Source: Holosporales bacterium
GTDB lineage: Bacteria; Pseudomonadota; Alphaproteobacteria; BNTO01
Assembly (NCBI GenBank): GCA_031265645.1
Contig: JAISCJ010000139.1
Coordinates: 1-18,956 of the forward strand
Direction: 5' to 3'
Length of the DNA stretch: 18,956 nucleotides
A program made the translations under genes and the position numbers. Position 1 is the first letter of the stretch, and each line of letters starts with the position of its first letter. Of the stretch, positions 7,895 through 15,768 are shown one piece after another. The notes beneath the pieces were generated by a model, which was given only the letters and a program-made list of their open reading frames with translations, was not told the origin of the DNA and searched no databases.

Positions 7895-8524
7895 ATGCTT
7901 TCGTTTGGACATGGGGACACGCTTGAAGCATTGTATGGTAGCATAGTTGCTGGTGTAGACGAAGTTGGACGTGGCCCTTTAGCTGGTCCAGTCGTTGCTT
8001 GCGCTGTCGCAGTGCTTGATAAGCTCGCGTTTGTTAATGAATTTTCAAATGTAAATGATTCGAAATTGTTAACCAAAAAACGTAGAGAACAATTGTACGA
8101 AATGTTTTGTAAATGTTCTTACGTAAAATTTGCAATTGGCAGTGCAAGCCCCGAAGAAATTGACGAAGTGAACATTCGTAACGCAACTTTTTTAGCAATG
8201 ACGCGCGCACTTGATGGGCTTCAGGCACTGCTGCATTGGAACAATATGCGCATTTCTTCATACATCGTAGATGGGAATGCTATTCCAACGGACCTGTTGC
8301 CGGGGGTGAGTTTAATAAAAGGAGACTCCAAAAGCTACCGAATTGCTGCAGCGTCGATTGTGGCGAAAGTATGCCGAGATAGATACATGGAGGAACTTTC
8401 TAATAATTTTCCTGAATATGGCTGGGAACACAACGCTGGATATGGTACAGCCAAGCATCTTGAAGCTATTAAAACGTGCGGAGTGACTCCGCATCACAGG
8501 AAAACGTTTGCAGGAGTGCTGTAA
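7895..8524 (+). CDS. rnhB: Ribonuclease HII
   Basis: 209 residues, a usual length. RNase HII cuts the RNA strand of RNA-DNA hybrids and excises single ribonucleotides from the chromosome. The signature GVDEVGRGPLAGPVV gives the first two acidic catalytic residues (D22, E23); D126 (YIVDGN) and D144 (KGDSKSYRIAAASIVAKVCRD) complete the DEDD set. The glycine-arginine-glycine motif that recognises the 5' side of the ribonucleotide is intact. ATG 7895 is chosen because it puts the first motif about 20 residues from the start as in the family; the frame is open upstream to 7817. The SD-like AGGCGG sits very close to the ATG. The gene stands alone, with a family-1 repeat starting at its stop codon. 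Confidence 0.95.
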   Translation: MLSFGHGDTLEALYGSIVAGVDEVGRGPLAGPVVACAVAVLDKLAFVNEFSNVNDSKLLTKKRREQLYEMFCKCSYVKFAIGSASPEEIDEVNIRNATFLAMTRALDGLQALLHWNNMRISSYIVDGNAIPTDLLPGVSLIKGDSKSYRIAAASIVAKVCRDRYMEELSNNFPEYGWEHNAGYGTAKHLEAIKTCGVTPHHRKTFAGVL

Positions 8525-8618
8525 TATTTACATTCTAGTAATGTCTGTCTCCGCCAGAGTTAAAAATTAACATCAATTAAAGGCAAGAATCTACAGATAA
8601 TTAGTAGAAACTTAGTAT
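8524..8618. repeat. Family-1 inverted-repeat element, copy A (MITE-like, complete)
   Basis: About 95 bp. The left end ATATTTACATTCTAGTAATG and the right end (reverse complement ATACTAAGTTTCTACTAAT) are terminal inverted repeats of about 25 bases. The core TCCGCCAG...TTAACAT...AATTAAAGGCAAGAATC is shared with the copies at 11865, 14071 and 16784. The element starts on the last base of rnhB. Confidence 0.75.
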
Positions 8619-8876
8619 GGTCTGACTGTATGGTCTTGCTGAGTACTTTGTATACTAATTTGTCCCCGATCTCATCTGTTAGCATTGATATTTCTTCGTA
8701 CTAAACGCCCTATCTATTTTATATATTCACCATTTGCAAAATTTTTAGTCAGAGCAAACATAAATGTGATTCGGGCTGCCGCCAAACAGATATTCGGCTC
8801 AATAGAGTCAATACCCACCGGATTTGGATCAGAATATGATACCATTAATGTGAATAGCGTAGTCGGGTTGTGTCGC

Positions 8877-9809
8877 ATGGAACGGTTTTTTAATCCAAGA
8901 AACGATTGGATGTTTAAGAAAATATTTGGATCAGAACCAAATAAGGACATTCTTATTGATCTTTTGAACGCCGTGTTTGACGGGATTCGAACGCCGATTG
9001 AGGACGTTGCGTTTTTGCCGACACATCAGGATCCAGAAATTGCGGCACTTCGGCAGACCATCGTCGATGTCAGGTGTACGGACACTGATAAAAATCAGTT
9101 TATTGTTGAAATGCAACACTATGGTGATCCTTTTTTTATTAAACGTGCGTGTGTTTATGCAAGCAGGGCATACTCTATCCAGTTGAAGAAACGTGATACT
9201 AATGACAAAACTAGGGACAATTTAGATACTTTATATGGAGATGTTAAGCCTGTAATATTTCTGGCGATTTTAGATACTTTACCCTTAATAAAAGGAGACA
9301 ATTACCTTAGTCATAATGCAATATTGGATATAGATACGCACGCGATCAACATAGAAGAGTTTTCATTTTCGTTTATAAGATTAGATAAGTTTCATAAAAA
9401 TCTGGACGAGTCAGAAAGTTTAGTGGATAAATGGTGCTATTTTTTCAAGAATGCAGAGACTACGAAACGAGAGGATTTTGAAAAGATAAAAAATCGCTGG
9501 CCTCTGGTTGGCAAGGCTTATGAAGTGCTGGAAATTAGCAATTATACGCCGGAAGAATATGAAGCGTATTGTCACTATGAAATGTGCGCAGATGCGCATG
9601 AATCGTGTATTTGGGGAGCAAGACAAGAAGGATTGGCTGAAGGGGAAGCGAAAGGGCTGGCCAAAGGGCTAGCTGAGGGATTGGCCGAAGGCAAGCGGGA
9701 GACCGCGATTGCAATGCTGGCAAGGGGGCTTGATGTGGATTTTGTTAGTCAGTGCACGGGGTTGTCTGCTGAGGAAGCTAAGGCTCTGATGGTTCTGGAG
9801 AGAGAGTAG
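8877..9809 (+). CDS. Rpn-family recombination-promoting nuclease / putative transposase
   Basis: 310 residues, complete. It begins MERFFNPRNDWMFKKIFGSE, the N-terminal block of the family, followed by the nuclease core: D64 in TIVDVRC, then E78 and Q80 in FIVEMQHYG, with FIKRACVYASRAYS after it. The C-terminus has the repeated GLAEGEAKGLAKGLAEGLAE stretch (~residues 248-270) and a tail FVSQCTGLSAEEAK parallel to that of the copy at 2075. Overall it is a distant paralogue of that gene and not a recent duplicate. The frame is open back to 8685, but similarity starts at ATG 8877, which has a poor ribosome binding site. Known relatives are Mg-dependent endonucleases that raise recombination; whether this copy is expressed is unknown. 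Confidence 0.88.
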   Translation: MERFFNPRNDWMFKKIFGSEPNKDILIDLLNAVFDGIRTPIEDVAFLPTHQDPEIAALRQTIVDVRCTDTDKNQFIVEMQHYGDPFFIKRACVYASRAYSIQLKKRDTNDKTRDNLDTLYGDVKPVIFLAILDTLPLIKGDNYLSHNAILDIDTHAINIEEFSFSFIRLDKFHKNLDESESLVDKWCYFFKNAETTKREDFEKIKNRWPLVGKAYEVLEISNYTPEEYEAYCHYEMCADAHESCIWGARQEGLAEGEAKGLAKGLAEGLAEGKRETAIAMLARGLDVDFVSQCTGLSAEEAKALMVLERE

Positions 9810-10147
9810 TAGTTCTTATTGAAAAAACGATAACTTAGAATTGACGTTCCCTAATGTCACAAATGCCATCCTGTCGAGCAATGGACACCAAAACTACAAA
9901 GCTTCTCACACTTCGTCAGTTTGAAATTATTGAGAGCACGGTCCAGCCTTGCGCAGAGGATCTTCATCATCAAAATAATCTGCGCCAAGCTCAGTTATTA
10001 AGGTTCCCTTAAAGTCTGTTCCAATTTAGCAAATCCTTATTCGTTGGGGGCATGTATTCTGCGACTTTAAAATCGACGGCTGAACAGACATTAGTAGAAA
10101 CTTAATAAGTGCTGGCAAAATTTTGAATATTAAACTGGTAATTTATT
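9810..10147. other. Intergenic gap with a half repeat and possible coding relic
   Basis: A 338-base gap between two converging genes. It holds one arm of a family-1 element (10084-10106). On the minus strand, 10025-9927 reads GTDFKGTLITELGADYFDDE followed by DPLRKAGPCSQ and a stop, and the next frame continues RLDRALNNFKLTKCEK. This could be a frameshifted gene fragment, but I do not recognise the family. No terminator with a clear T-run is seen. Confidence 0.35.
10084..10106. repeat. Family-1 repeat, single arm (copy E)
   Basis: Bases ACAGACATTAGTAGAAACTT match the right arm of the family-1 element (compare 8593-8614 and 16855-16873). The partner arm and core are not found nearby, so this is a solo or decayed end. 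Confidence 0.5.
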
Positions 10148-11020
10148 TTAATAATGAATGGTGCTTTCCGAATTTGCCTCAGACATTCTTGTCCGAAATA
10201 CTATGAACGAAACGAAAATAACAACGCAACGAATGACAGTCGTTTCAAGAACATACCCATTAAAAAGCATGGATATCGATGGGCGAACGGTCCCCCAAAA
10301 ATAGAAGGCCAATGAGCTGAAAATAAGGTTGTCTAAAGCCCCCGACAAAAACACGGACACGAGACTTGATACGTTCCAATGTTCAGCCTGTTTTTGAGCG
10401 CCGTGCTCTATATCTTGCCTCAGATTGGCGTTATCCTGTTGAACGACTCGCCTTATCCAAGGTAATGTTCCTTTATGTAAAACATTCGTTAATATTTTGT
10501 TAATTCGAACAAAAAATAAAATATTAAAATACTGGCTTAATAAGAATGAAATTAAGCTTGCACATAAAATGCGAATGGAAGGCGTGAATAAGCGCTTTAT
10601 CGCTAAGTAATTTTGGTACGATTCTTGTAAAAATGCATCTCCTTGTAATGGTTTATGCATCAACGACAAAATTAAGCTAATTGAAAAAAACGCATATACC
10701 ACAAAACTTAGAATCACACTCTTTTGCGCTTCAGACGAGCCGTATTTTGCCGAGATCATATTATTTGACAGGAATGTGGTTGTGAATAGCACCGTCCCAA
10801 GTGGAACAGGCATGGGCATTAGATCATATTTTGTTATGTGTAGCACTTGAATATTTGCAATGCATACGGCAATACAATTGTATGCGCATAACCCAGACTT
10901 TCCTGCAATTCGAAATAAACCCTCAAGAAACCCCAGCGATGTAAGCAATGTTGCCAAAGAAATGAATTCAGGACTGTACTGCCACATGTAGCATACAATT
11001 TTTTCGATAAATTCATCCAT
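10148..11020 (-). CDS. yhhQ: YhhQ/VUT-family membrane protein, probable queuosine precursor transporter
   Basis: 290 residues with about six or seven hydrophobic segments. The family motif PVPLGTVLFTTTFLSNNMIS (residues ~71-90) followed by KYGSSEAQK, and the later DNLIFSSLAFYFWG (230-243), place it in the DUF165/VUT family, whose E. coli member YhhQ imports preQ0/preQ1 for tRNA queuosine. Inner-membrane location. It is longer than the usual 220-235 residues. The extra part is largely a polar, charged segment (residues ~190-214, RRVVQQDNANLRQDIEHGAQ) inserted where the family has a tight WLRNN-type turn before the last conserved helix. It follows cvpA by 24 bases on the same strand, so they are probably co-transcribed. 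AGAAG about 10 bases before the ATG may serve as ribosome binding site. Confidence 0.8.
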   Translation of the reverse strand: MDEFIEKIVCYMWQYSPEFISLATLLTSLGFLEGLFRIAGKSGLCAYNCIAVCIANIQVLHITKYDLMPMPVPLGTVLFTTTFLSNNMISAKYGSSEAQKSVILSFVVYAFFSISLILSLMHKPLQGDAFLQESYQNYLAIKRLFTPSIRILCASLISFLLSQYFNILFFVRINKILTNVLHKGTLPWIRRVVQQDNANLRQDIEHGAQKQAEHWNVSSLVSVFLSGALDNLIFSSLAFYFWGTVRPSISMLFNGYVLETTVIRCVVIFVSFIVFRTRMSEANSESTIHY

Positions 11021-11044
11021 TTGAAAAACTTCTACAAATTCATA

Positions 11045-11722
11045 TTATTCTTTGCCCGCGTATTCTTTTGACGAGCTAATCACGCGATTTAGTTGGTCTA
11101 TTTGATCGCTGGTGTAGCGGCCTCCAGCCGATCCATCAACAGCTTTTGGTTCAAGCGTTGCAAGTTCCTTCAATTCTGCATCGTCCATGATTATTGAAGT
11201 CTCTTCCTGAGCTGACTTTGGTCCGGAAAATTCCCGCATAAAAATTTGCAGTTCGCATGGTAGAGCAGCTTGAATACAATCGCTTATGTAATATATAACG
11301 CGGATCAGGGAGCTCTGAATGACTTGATCTGGCATGGACGTTCGTGGAACAAACACACTCGTAGCAACCTCTACTGCGCCAAGAATCAACGCATATTTTG
11401 CCATGCTGAGAATTGCTCCAAACGCTCGATCTATAGGCGAGATAATCGTCCCCCTGATAAATCCAGCACACACAGTTCCAATTAATGAAACTATTGTAAA
11501 CGCGATTACACAAACAAACACCGACGCAATTATATCGGCGACAATTGACGTCTCAAAATGAGACCGCATAAACGTTCGCAGTAGAGGAAAATCCCAAAAT
11601 GTTGCTATTCCTGCGAGAACCCATGCTAATATCGACGACAACTCTCTAATGAATCCTTTTGAAAATCCAACTATTAGAGATATCGACATGGCCACTATTA
11701 TGATAAGGTCTACGGAATTCAT
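11045..11722 (-). CDS. cvpA: CvpA-family inner-membrane protein
   Basis: 225 residues. CvpA proteins (named for colicin V production) are inner-membrane proteins with four helices and a poorly defined role linked to envelope integrity. Features here: MNSVDLIIIVAMSISLIVGF with the conserved start (D-hydrophobic) and the GFxKGFIREL motif (SKGFIRELSSILAWVLAG, residues ~21-38), three further hydrophobic segments, and the PIDRAFGAILS motif. A charged, soluble C-terminal tail of about 60 residues is richer in glutamate and serine than usual. The start at 11722 matches family members; the frame is open to 11755 but adds 11 residues without support. It is the first gene of a pair with the yhhQ-like gene. 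Confidence 0.88.
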   Translation of the reverse strand: MNSVDLIIIVAMSISLIVGFSKGFIRELSSILAWVLAGIATFWDFPLLRTFMRSHFETSIVADIIASVFVCVIAFTIVSLIGTVCAGFIRGTIISPIDRAFGAILSMAKYALILGAVEVATSVFVPRTSMPDQVIQSSLIRVIYYISDCIQAALPCELQIFMREFSGPKSAQEETSIIMDDAELKELATLEPKAVDGSAGGRYTSDQIDQLNRVISSSKEYAGKE

Positions 11723-11864
11723 CGTATGCTTTGTACTGGCTTTACACCTCGCCATAATATACAGAAGCCAATGTTTATGTAAAGATTTTGGTTGATTTTT
11801 CTATTGATACAACGCCCATCAAGCTTTTAGATGGGGCTCTAGTATTGCAAACAGTGCATTTTGC

Positions 11865-11955
11865 GTTAAGCTTTTACGAATGTCTATCGATTCTTGCCTT
11901 TAATTTATATCAATTTCTTCGCTGGCGGACACAGACATTATTAGAAGGTTAATAC
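11865..11955. repeat. Family-1 inverted-repeat element, copy B (reverse orientation)
   Basis: The reverse complement reads GTATTAACCTTCTAATAATG, TCTGTGTCCGCCAG, then AAATTAAAGGCAAGAATCGA and a matching right arm. It is the same ~91-95 bp design as the copies at 8524 and 16784, with scattered substitutions. It lies upstream of cvpA on the DNA between cvpA and metG. Confidence 0.75.
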
Positions 11956-11966
11956 ATGCAGCATTG

Positions 11967-12128
11967 CTATAAATCACGATCACTCCTCGCCATCTCGTTG
12001 CCGAGCTTGAACACAGAATGACCGTTGTAAAACCCTTCTCTTAGTTGCTCTGTTAGATCTCCAGCTGAAGCATTCACCGCACACACAAAAACGAATAAAG
12101 TCCCTGAAAATAATACATTTTTATATCT
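11967..12128 (-). pseudogene. Relic of a small exported protein (start codon out of frame)
   Basis: The minus-strand frame reads KNVLFSGTLFVFVCAVNASA, a textbook signal peptide with an AxA cut site, then GDLTEQLREGFYNGHSVFKL, GNEMARSDRDL and a stop at 11969-11967. No ATG, GTG or TTG opens this frame: a stop (12131-12129) precedes it. An ATG preceded by AAAA (12119-12117) is exactly one base out of frame, so a single-base deletion just after the start would explain it. If the stop is original, the mature protein would be only about 30 residues, so it may also be truncated. It is reminiscent of the exported proteins near 17200-18500, but no homology is shown. Confidence 0.5.
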
Positions 12129-12235
12129 TCACTAAACATCATAAAGCTTAAGCATGGCACTGTTTATTTGCAACATCCAACTTATTGCCGCCTTCAACAG
12201 CTCAATAAAAAACAACAGTCGCACACTTTTGGCGA

Positions 12236-13930
12236 TTATTGCGCAGCGTTATTGCCGCTATATTGCTGTGTTAGTGCGTCGACCACGTCATCCTCAATTT
12301 TATTAAATAAAACTGTATCTGTATCATGTGGCAATACAGAACCTTCAGCGAGCATAGCGTTTGAAAAACACCCCGCAATCGGCGCTTCGCATATTTCTTC
12401 CCAAGAAATGTTTAACAAAGCAGCAATTCTTTGTGCAACTTGAGGAATAAATGGCGCGCTAGCAATGGCAAAAACGCGCATCAAATTAAGGCATTGCGCG
12501 ATTGCCGGACCACTACTTGGTTGCGCAACCCACGGCGTTTTCTCCGTAATGTATTCATTCCCAAGTACCCATAGCGCACGGAGTTTTTGCGTTGCTTGAC
12601 GAAATTTGCGACTTGCTAGCAATTCCGATATTTCACAAAGTACACGCTCACACTTCTCTTGCAGTTCTTTGTCCTCTACCATGTGCGGAATTTCTGAATT
12701 AAAAGACTTTCTAAACACTGTAAATGTTCGATTAACAAAATTTCCCAAGACGCCTATCAAATCTTTGTTCACAGTTGCGGCAAAAGATTCAAATGTGAAA
12801 TCGGAATCGTTCGCCTCAGGGCAATTTGCAAGTAAGTAATAGCGCCAATAGTCCGCTGGAAAAAAGCTTAAAGCTTCGTCTAAAAATACGCCGCGCTTTT
12901 GGCTCGTTGAAAATTTTCCTTTTTCATATGTCAACCAGCTCATTCCTTTGATGTCATCAGGCTTTTTTACATCCATCCCCGCGCCAATTAACATTGCGGG
13001 CCAAAAAACCGTATGAAAAGGTAAATTATCCTTCGCCATAAACTGAACGTAAAACACATCATCAAACTTTTCGGGCTTCCACCAACGCTCCCACTTCGCG
13101 CGTTCACCCGCAGCCCAGTCTTGCGTGATGCTTATATAACCGTTCGGAGCGTCAAACCAAACGTAAAATACCTTACGGGTATCTCCTTTTTGATACTTTT
13201 CCGGAAGTTCAATCCCCCAGTTCAGATCTCTCGTGATACAGCGGGCTTGCAGTCCGTCCTTGATCCATTTTTGTGCAACCCCGCGCACAATGTCTGACCA
13301 GCCGTTTTGCGTATCAACCCACTCCGTGATCGAGTCTTCCAACTTTGGCAGGTTTAAAAAGTAGTGCTGAGTTTGCTTTAGGAAAATGTCATAACTTTTA
13401 CTCAACACTGAATAAGGGCGAATCAATTCTTCTGGGTCAAGCAGCCTTCCACATCCGTCGCACTGGTCGCCGCGTGCTTTTTCGAAACCGCAATGCGGGC
13501 ACGTTCCTTCAACATAGCGGTCTGGCAAAAATCGCCCATCAACGGGAGAATAATATTGGCTTATGCATTTTTCCTCAATGAAGCCACGTTCATACAGGCT
13601 GTCAAATATGTCCGCAGATAATTTATGATTAGATGGAGCTGATGTTCGCCCAAAATAATCAAACGAAATGCAAAAGCCCTCATAACACTTTTTTTGTACT
13701 TCAAACATTTTTTGACAGTACTCAGCTACAGGTTCATTCGCATCTTGTGCTGCAAGCTCTGCTGGGGCTCCGTGTTCATCCGTTCCACAAATGAACAACA
13801 CTTCGTGCCCTTCTTGACGTAAATAGCGCGCATAAACATCGGCGGGTAGCATTGAGCCAATGAGGTTGCCTATATGCTTTACTCCATTTATGTACGGGAG
13901 TGCGCTCGTGATTAGGTATCTTTGGGACAT
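12236..13930 (-). CDS. metG: Methionyl-tRNA synthetase
   Basis: 564 residues. This class Ia synthetase charges tRNA-Met for initiation and elongation. In order: YLITSALPYINGVKHIGNL with the HIGH-type motif (HIGN, residues 19-22), CGTDEHGAP, a zinc knuckle of the four-cysteine type (CPHCG at 144-148 and CDGCG at 157-161), VFYVWFDAPNGYIS, the KMSKS-type loop as KFSTS followed by QKRGVF, and the C-terminal anticodon-binding helices (NRTF, TPW). There is no C-terminal dimerisation (tRNA-binding) extension, as in shorter bacterial forms. ATG 13930 fits the family start and has GAAGG seven bases upstream; the frame opens further to 14014. It is divergent from dnaN with a long repeat-rich gap between. 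Confidence 0.95.
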   Translation of the reverse strand: MSQRYLITSALPYINGVKHIGNLIGSMLPADVYARYLRQEGHEVLFICGTDEHGAPAELAAQDANEPVAEYCQKMFEVQKKCYEGFCISFDYFGRTSAPSNHKLSADIFDSLYERGFIEEKCISQYYSPVDGRFLPDRYVEGTCPHCGFEKARGDQCDGCGRLLDPEELIRPYSVLSKSYDIFLKQTQHYFLNLPKLEDSITEWVDTQNGWSDIVRGVAQKWIKDGLQARCITRDLNWGIELPEKYQKGDTRKVFYVWFDAPNGYISITQDWAAGERAKWERWWKPEKFDDVFYVQFMAKDNLPFHTVFWPAMLIGAGMDVKKPDDIKGMSWLTYEKGKFSTSQKRGVFLDEALSFFPADYWRYYLLANCPEANDSDFTFESFAATVNKDLIGVLGNFVNRTFTVFRKSFNSEIPHMVEDKELQEKCERVLCEISELLASRKFRQATQKLRALWVLGNEYITEKTPWVAQPSSGPAIAQCLNLMRVFAIASAPFIPQVAQRIAALLNISWEEICEAPIAGCFSNAMLAEGSVLPHDTDTVLFNKIEDDVVDALTQQYSGNNAAQ

Positions 13931-14041
13931 TATGAACCTTCGGTTAATGTATTCTTTATGATTTGATATTCCAAAAAATCTACACAAAGGTAAACAACTT
14001 TTGTTTATACCCACTCACAGAGTCTTTTAGTTTGCACATAA

Positions 14042-14069
14042 ATGACCCTTGGAGGGTGTTCTGGGTCAT
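14042..14069. repeat. Inverted repeat ATGACCC...GGGTCAT
   Basis: Seven-base perfect arms (14042-14048, 14063-14069) with a 14-base centre, in the metG-dnaN gap. The GGGTCATAA half resembles the palindrome at 14279 and 224. It could be a hairpin or a binding site. Confidence 0.4.
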
Positions 14070-14070
14070 A

Positions 14071-14130
14071 ATATTAACATTCCACTAATGTCTGTATCCG
14101 CCAGCTTTAAAAAATAACATAAAAGGCAAG
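14071..14130. repeat. Family-1 element, copy C, right end missing
   Basis: The left arm ATATTAACATTCCACTAATG and the core TCCGCCAGCTTT...AAAAGGCAAGAG match the other copies. After 14130 the usual CGACAGATATTAGTAGAA arm is absent, so this copy is truncated or has recombined. Confidence 0.65.
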
Positions 14131-14278
14131 AGTTGCTGTACATGCAAAAAAACATTTTTGAAAATTCGTTAACATATGACATTCCCTTTGCGTAAAAGAC
14201 AACTGCCAGTCGGATGCCAAATGGCATGCCGTACCATATCGTTTTTTCGTGGAATGTGTAAATGGGCTTTTTCTAATG

Positions 14279-14295
14279 TGTTATGGGTCATAACA
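14279..14295. repeat. 17-bp palindrome TGTTATGGGTCATAACA, copy 2
   Basis: Identical to 224-240, about 14 kb away. The shared identity extends one further base (T) on the right side only. The site is about 300 bases upstream of dnaN. Confidence 0.6.
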
Positions 14296-14396
14296 TATAC
14301 TCATTTCAGTTGAAATTTCTGTAAAAAGTTTAGATTTTGCGCTGGGTACGTGTCCAAAAAATCCAGATATTCAGCTTTGAAATGTATATTGTGCGT

Positions 14397-14435
14397 CCTG
14401 AAATAAACCTGTGTTTCATATGGGAACCCTATAGG
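14397..14435. repeat. Family-2 element, copy 2 (right arm only)
   Basis: CCTGAAATAAACCTGTGTTT followed by CATATGGGAACCCTATAGG matches 3373-3410 with few changes. I could not find a matching left arm upstream, so this looks like a half element. Confidence 0.6.
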
Positions 14436-14595
14436 TCATTTTTTGCGCTTTAAAAAAACCAGATTGCAATTTTATCTCAGGTTTTCTGGAAGAGGATCAC
14501 AAATCTGGATATACTGAGCCGAAAGGGCGGGTCAGTGCCGCTGTATAGCGGATGGTTTTTATAAAGATTCGAAAAAAGTGCTGGAGGAGTTTTGT

Positions 14596-15750
14596 ATGCA
14601 CATAGTAGTGAACAGAGATGTTTTGCTAACGGCGTTTTCTCACAGCCAGAGCGTCATTGAAAAAAGGACTACGCTGTTAATCTTGGGGCACACGCTCATT
14701 GAAGCTCAAGAAGGAACAGCTACTGTTTCCTCCACCGACATGGTTTTATCGATGTCGGAGAGTTTGCCTTGCGAGGTATTAGAAGCAGGTAGCTTGTGCG
14801 TACCTACGATCTTGCTATACGAAATCTTGAGAAAAATTAAGTCAAACATTCCTGTTGACTTATCTTGCAGTCCTCAATCTGCACAAATTATTTTGTCTGC
14901 GGGGCGCTCTCGTTTTGAAATTCCGTATATAGCGTCCAGTGAATTTCCTCGCGTTCTGCAAGAACAGAATGAGTTTTTGTGCAATTTTTCCATTCCAGCG
15001 CCCCTTCTGAAAAATATGCTTGAAACGGTGCGTTTTGCCATGTCCACAGACGAGATGCGATACTCACTCGTTGGAATCAACTTATCATACGAGCCGACAA
15101 AAAATGTTATTCGCGCGGTAGCAACGGATCGGCACAGGCTCGCATGCGTAGAAATCCCTGCGCCCCAAGGAACGGAAAACTTGCCATCAATTATTATTGG
15201 CAAGAAGGTTATCGGTGAGATGGTTAAACTTCTGGATGAGGCCGCCGAGCCTGTGTCCCTTTCCGTGTCAGAGACAAGGATTGAGCTGAAGGTCACAGGT
15301 TCTAACAGTGTCGTAGTCTTGGGATCTCGTCTAATTGATGGATCGTTTCCCGATTTCGAAGCAATTTTGCGCATTGAGCACGAAAGAAAATTAGTCGCTG
15401 GCACGCAAGTTTTTGCAGATGCAGTAGATCGCGTTGGGACTGTGATTAATGACAAGCTGCGGATGATTCGGATTACGCTGTCTCGCAACTTAATGAAATG
15501 TTCAGCGATAGCAGGGGCTAGTTCGAACGGTGCGGCGGATGAAGACGTCGACATAAGCTATGACTACGATGATACGACCGAATTCAACTTTGACGTGCGC
15601 TATCTGCTAGACATAGCTCAGCACATAAGCACAGATGAGCTTGAGGTGTCGATATCTAGTCCAGACGTCGCAATTGCGATTCGCCCAGTTGGTTTGAGCG
15701 GAGTATTTTTTGCGCTTATGTCGATGGCTCCAGCGCATGCAGAAAACTAA
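14596..15750 (+). CDS. dnaN: DNA polymerase III beta subunit (sliding clamp)
   Basis: 384 residues. The dimeric ring holds the replicative polymerase on DNA and docks many repair partners. The three-domain fold is recognisable: domain 1 starts MHIVVNRDVLL, domain 2 contains ATDRHRLA (the conserved TDGHRL-type loop), and domain 3 contains DGSFPDFEAIL and FNVRYLLD-type FDVRYLLDIAQH. The ATG at 14596 is preferred to the GTG at 14578 because GGAGGAG lies seven bases before it, the best ribosome binding site in the window. Two oddities: an acidic insert (ADEDVDISYDYDD, residues ~315-327), and a C-terminus reading FFALMSMAPAHAEN in place of the near-universal VMPMR(L/V) end that lines the partner-binding pocket. 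It is followed by xthA after 18 bases. Confidence 0.95.
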   Translation: MHIVVNRDVLLTAFSHSQSVIEKRTTLLILGHTLIEAQEGTATVSSTDMVLSMSESLPCEVLEAGSLCVPTILLYEILRKIKSNIPVDLSCSPQSAQIILSAGRSRFEIPYIASSEFPRVLQEQNEFLCNFSIPAPLLKNMLETVRFAMSTDEMRYSLVGINLSYEPTKNVIRAVATDRHRLACVEIPAPQGTENLPSIIIGKKVIGEMVKLLDEAAEPVSLSVSETRIELKVTGSNSVVVLGSRLIDGSFPDFEAILRIEHERKLVAGTQVFADAVDRVGTVINDKLRMIRITLSRNLMKCSAIAGASSNGAADEDVDISYDYDDTTEFNFDVRYLLDIAQHISTDELEVSISSPDVAIAIRPVGLSGVFFALMSMAPAHAEN

Positions 15751-15768
15751 ACATGATGGAAGCACCTA

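Larger units (their letters stand above)
14131..14595. other. Long leader region upstream of dnaN
   Basis: No gene seen. It contains a small palindrome ATGCCAAATGGCAT (14214-14227), the 17-bp palindrome at 14279, a family-2 half element at 14397 and, just before dnaN, a palindrome CGCTGTATAGCG (14540-14551). No dnaA gene or clear DnaA-box cluster is visible. The dnaN promoter cannot be fixed by eye. Confidence 0.4.

Noticed and set aside
14131..14595. Possible replication origin upstream of dnaN
   Set aside because: No dnaA gene, no clear DnaA-box cluster and no AT-rich unwinding stretch; the palindromes belong to dispersed repeats.
14874..15554. 226-codon open frame antisense to dnaN
   Set aside because: Serine- and threonine-rich translation of the opposite strand of a clear dnaN gene; no start signal and no domain.
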